64,000 bases of DNA from Hyphomicrobiales bacterium (GTDB lineage: Bacteria; Pseudomonadota; Alphaproteobacteria; Rhizobiales; Beijerinckiaceae): contig UBZM01000087.1 of assembly GCA_900470095.1 (NCBI GenBank), positions 1-64,000 on the forward strand, written 5' to 3'. The notes beneath the pieces are model-generated. The model was not told where the DNA came from and did no database searches. It saw only the letters and a list, made by a program, of their open reading frames with translations. The translations under genes and the position numbers were made by a program. Numbering within the stretch: the stretch's first letter is position 1; every line of letters begins with the position of its first letter. This document shows positions 62,936 through 64,000 of the stretch, piece after piece.

Positions 62936-62984
62936 AATTCCATAGAAGAGAATTTTATTTGACATAATTTCGACATATGGAATT
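62936..62984. promoter_or_regulatory. Inverted and direct repeats in the ABC-operon/iclR promoter region
   Basis: AATTCCATA at 62936-62944 and TATGGAATT at 62976-62984 are perfect 9-bp inverted repeats 31 bases apart. Between them GACATA occurs at 62961-62966 and 62972-62977, an 11-bp direct repeat, and TTGACA at 62959-62964 could be a -35 element of the plus-strand iclR gene. The TGGAAT core is like IclR sites elsewhere. Candidate operator for the IclR protein at 63023. Confidence 0.5.
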
Positions 62985-63022
62985 TTCTAAAGGTCTATCG
63001 AAAACCAAATTCGGACAGCCGA

Positions 63023-63850
63023 ATGAACGATTCAGCCGAAGCGACATCAAGCCTGCGCCGGGCGCTCGGCCTGCTGCGTATTCTGGCGGCAGCGGACCCT
63101 GGCGGCATCCGCCTGAAGGACCTCTCCGAGGCCGCGGGCTGCAGCCAGCCGACGGCGCACCGCGCCTTGCAGGACCTGATGGCCGAGGGATTTGCCGAGC
63201 AGGTCGCCGGAGGGAAACGTTACCGGCTGGCTCTCGACTTCTTCGTACTGGCTGCCCGCGCCGGCCAGGCCAGCGGATTGCGCGATCTTGCACGGCCGGT
63301 GCTGCTGCGCCTCTCCGCGACGCTGCACGACACGATCTTCCTGCTGGTCCGTAATGGCTATGATGCTGTCTGCCTCGATCGAGTCGAAGGCCCATTCCCG
63401 ATCCGCTCTTTCACGGGCGATATCGGCGGCAAGGTGCCGCTCGGCATTGGACAGGGCAGTCTCGCCATCCTCGCGCATCTGCCCGAAGACGAGCGCGAGG
63501 CCGTGATCCGCTTCAATATCCCGCGCCTGCTCGATCGCGGTTTTCTTGACGAGGCCGGCCTGCGCATCGCGCTGGCCGAGGCACGCGAGCTGGGCTGGGT
63601 CAGCCTCAATACCGGGCTGATCCCGGGCATGGCCGGTCTCGGCGTGCCGGTCTTCGATGCAGAAGGCCGCGCCGTCGCGGCGCTCAGCATCGGAACCCTG
63701 GCCGAGCGCCTCAGCGACGAGCGGGGCCCCAATGTCGCGCGTATCCTGCAGCGGGAGGCCGCGACGCTCGGCGCGAGCCTCAATCCGTTCGATATCTCGC
63801 TGCGCTATCCCTCACGCAGCCTCAGCAGCACGGCGCGCCAGTCTCCCTGA
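63023..63850 (+). CDS. IclR-family transcriptional regulator
   Basis: The 275-residue protein starts MNDSAEATSSLRRALGLLRI. The winged helix has LKDLSEAAGCSQPTAHRALQ and the effector domain begins near 75, with IRSFTGDIGGKVPLGIGQGSLAIL and GLIPGMAGLGVPVFDAEGRAVAAL in the family places. It is divergent from the seven-gene ABC/oxidase operon, its probable target. ATG at 63023 follows a GGA; no stronger RBS. Effector unknown. Confidence 0.92.
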   Translation: MNDSAEATSSLRRALGLLRILAAADPGGIRLKDLSEAAGCSQPTAHRALQDLMAEGFAEQVAGGKRYRLALDFFVLAARAGQASGLRDLARPVLLRLSATLHDTIFLLVRNGYDAVCLDRVEGPFPIRSFTGDIGGKVPLGIGQGSLAILAHLPEDEREAVIRFNIPRLLDRGFLDEAGLRIALAEARELGWVSLNTGLIPGMAGLGVPVFDAEGRAVAALSIGTLAERLSDERGPNVARILQREAATLGASLNPFDISLRYPSRSLSSTARQSP

Positions 63851-63875
63851 GAAAGCGACGCGGACGCGGACGCGA

Positions 63876-64000
63876 TCACTCCACCTTGGAGATCGCCTCG
63901 ATCCTCTCGATGCCGCCAAGCTTCGGGGCGAATGAGATCCAGACCTTGCGGGCACCGGCCTCCCAGCCTGGACGATCCTCCGGCTGGACGAGCTTGCCCC
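63876..64000 (-). CDS. C-terminal fragment of an unidentified protein
   Basis: The minus strand reads without a stop from the window edge to TGA at 63878-63876, about 41 residues, ending ARKVWISFAPKLGGIERIE then AISKVE. The amphipathic tail with VW and FAPKLGG resembles the C-terminus of TRAP-type (DctP) periplasmic binding proteins, but this is a weak guess from a short piece. Convergent with the iclR gene. Confidence 0.5.
   Translation of the reverse strand, partial: GKLVQPEDRPGWEAGARKVWISFAPKLGGIERIEAISKVE

Noticed and set aside
1-64000. Insertion sequences, prophage, integrases, CRISPR arrays
   Set aside because: No transposase, integrase, phage structural gene or repeat-spacer array is seen.

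Overview
The window is about 64 kb of GC-rich chromosomal DNA from an alphaproteobacterium, most likely order Hyphomicrobiales and plausibly Bosea or a close relative. This rests on a PopZ homologue, the gene order PIMT-like / tolC / popZ / valS, BA14K and YARHG small secreted proteins, and many catabolic ABC and tripartite tricarboxylate (TTT) operons. The genus is inferred. I see no IS element, prophage, CRISPR array, rRNA or integrase. The two tRNA genes are tRNA-Asn and tRNA-Cys.

Region 1 (1-10213) is catabolic. It holds a partial exported protein with a divergent GntR regulator, an M20 peptidase, a TTT transporter (tctA, tctB and a distant tctC-type binding protein), a class III CoA-transferase, a second GntR regulator, a crotonase-fold protein without the usual catalytic glutamates, and a D-2-hydroxyacid dehydrogenase of the FAD type. 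Together they look like uptake, CoA activation and oxidation of a small organic acid. Perfect inverted repeats lie in front of both regulated gene sets.

Region 2 (10345-16756) carries a divergent ampC/ampR pair, a subtilisin-type autotransporter and a Gfo/Idh/MocA oxidoreductase. Region 3 (16911-27775) mixes a diguanylate cyclase, small secreted proteins, an ImmA/IrrE-type metallopeptidase, a HerA/DUF87-type ATPase, UPF0114, exonuclease III, an ExoR-like Sel1 protein overlapping ilvD, and a YqaA-type membrane protein. Region 4 (27936-38113) is mostly housekeeping: phoD, valS, dps, popZ, tolC, a PIMT-like methyltransferase and the two tRNAs. Region 5 (38241-46380) has photolyase, a DUF2891 protein, a BASS-like transporter, a LysR regulator, an AAC(3)-type acetyltransferase, an SDR, an AlaX-type editing protein and a mercaptopyruvate sulfurtransferase.

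Region 6 (46502-52201) is an IclR-controlled locus. An SDR and an unrecognised 232-residue protein are divergent from iclR, a nitrate/sulfonate/taurine-class ABC transporter and a cupin. A canonical IclR-type palindrome sits in the shared promoter. Region 7 (52198-56123) is a molybdate locus (mop, modABC, modE-like) with a recognisable ModE box. The ModE protein lacks the molybdate-binding half, and a stand-alone molbindin is encoded divergently. Region 8 (56181-63850) is a tightly coupled operon joining a polyamine/iron-class ABC transporter to a three-subunit oxidase resembling opine oxidase or D-hydroxyproline dehydrogenase, divergent from an IclR regulator. The right edge has the C-terminus of another protein.

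Nothing here is clearly a new defence or mobile system. The most interesting items are the split ModE/Mop arrangement, the IclR locus with its unrecognised tandem-fold protein, the ABC/three-subunit oxidase operon, the crotonase without catalytic glutamates, the diverged PIMT in the tolC neighbourhood, and the ImmA/YARHG/HerA-like gene group.
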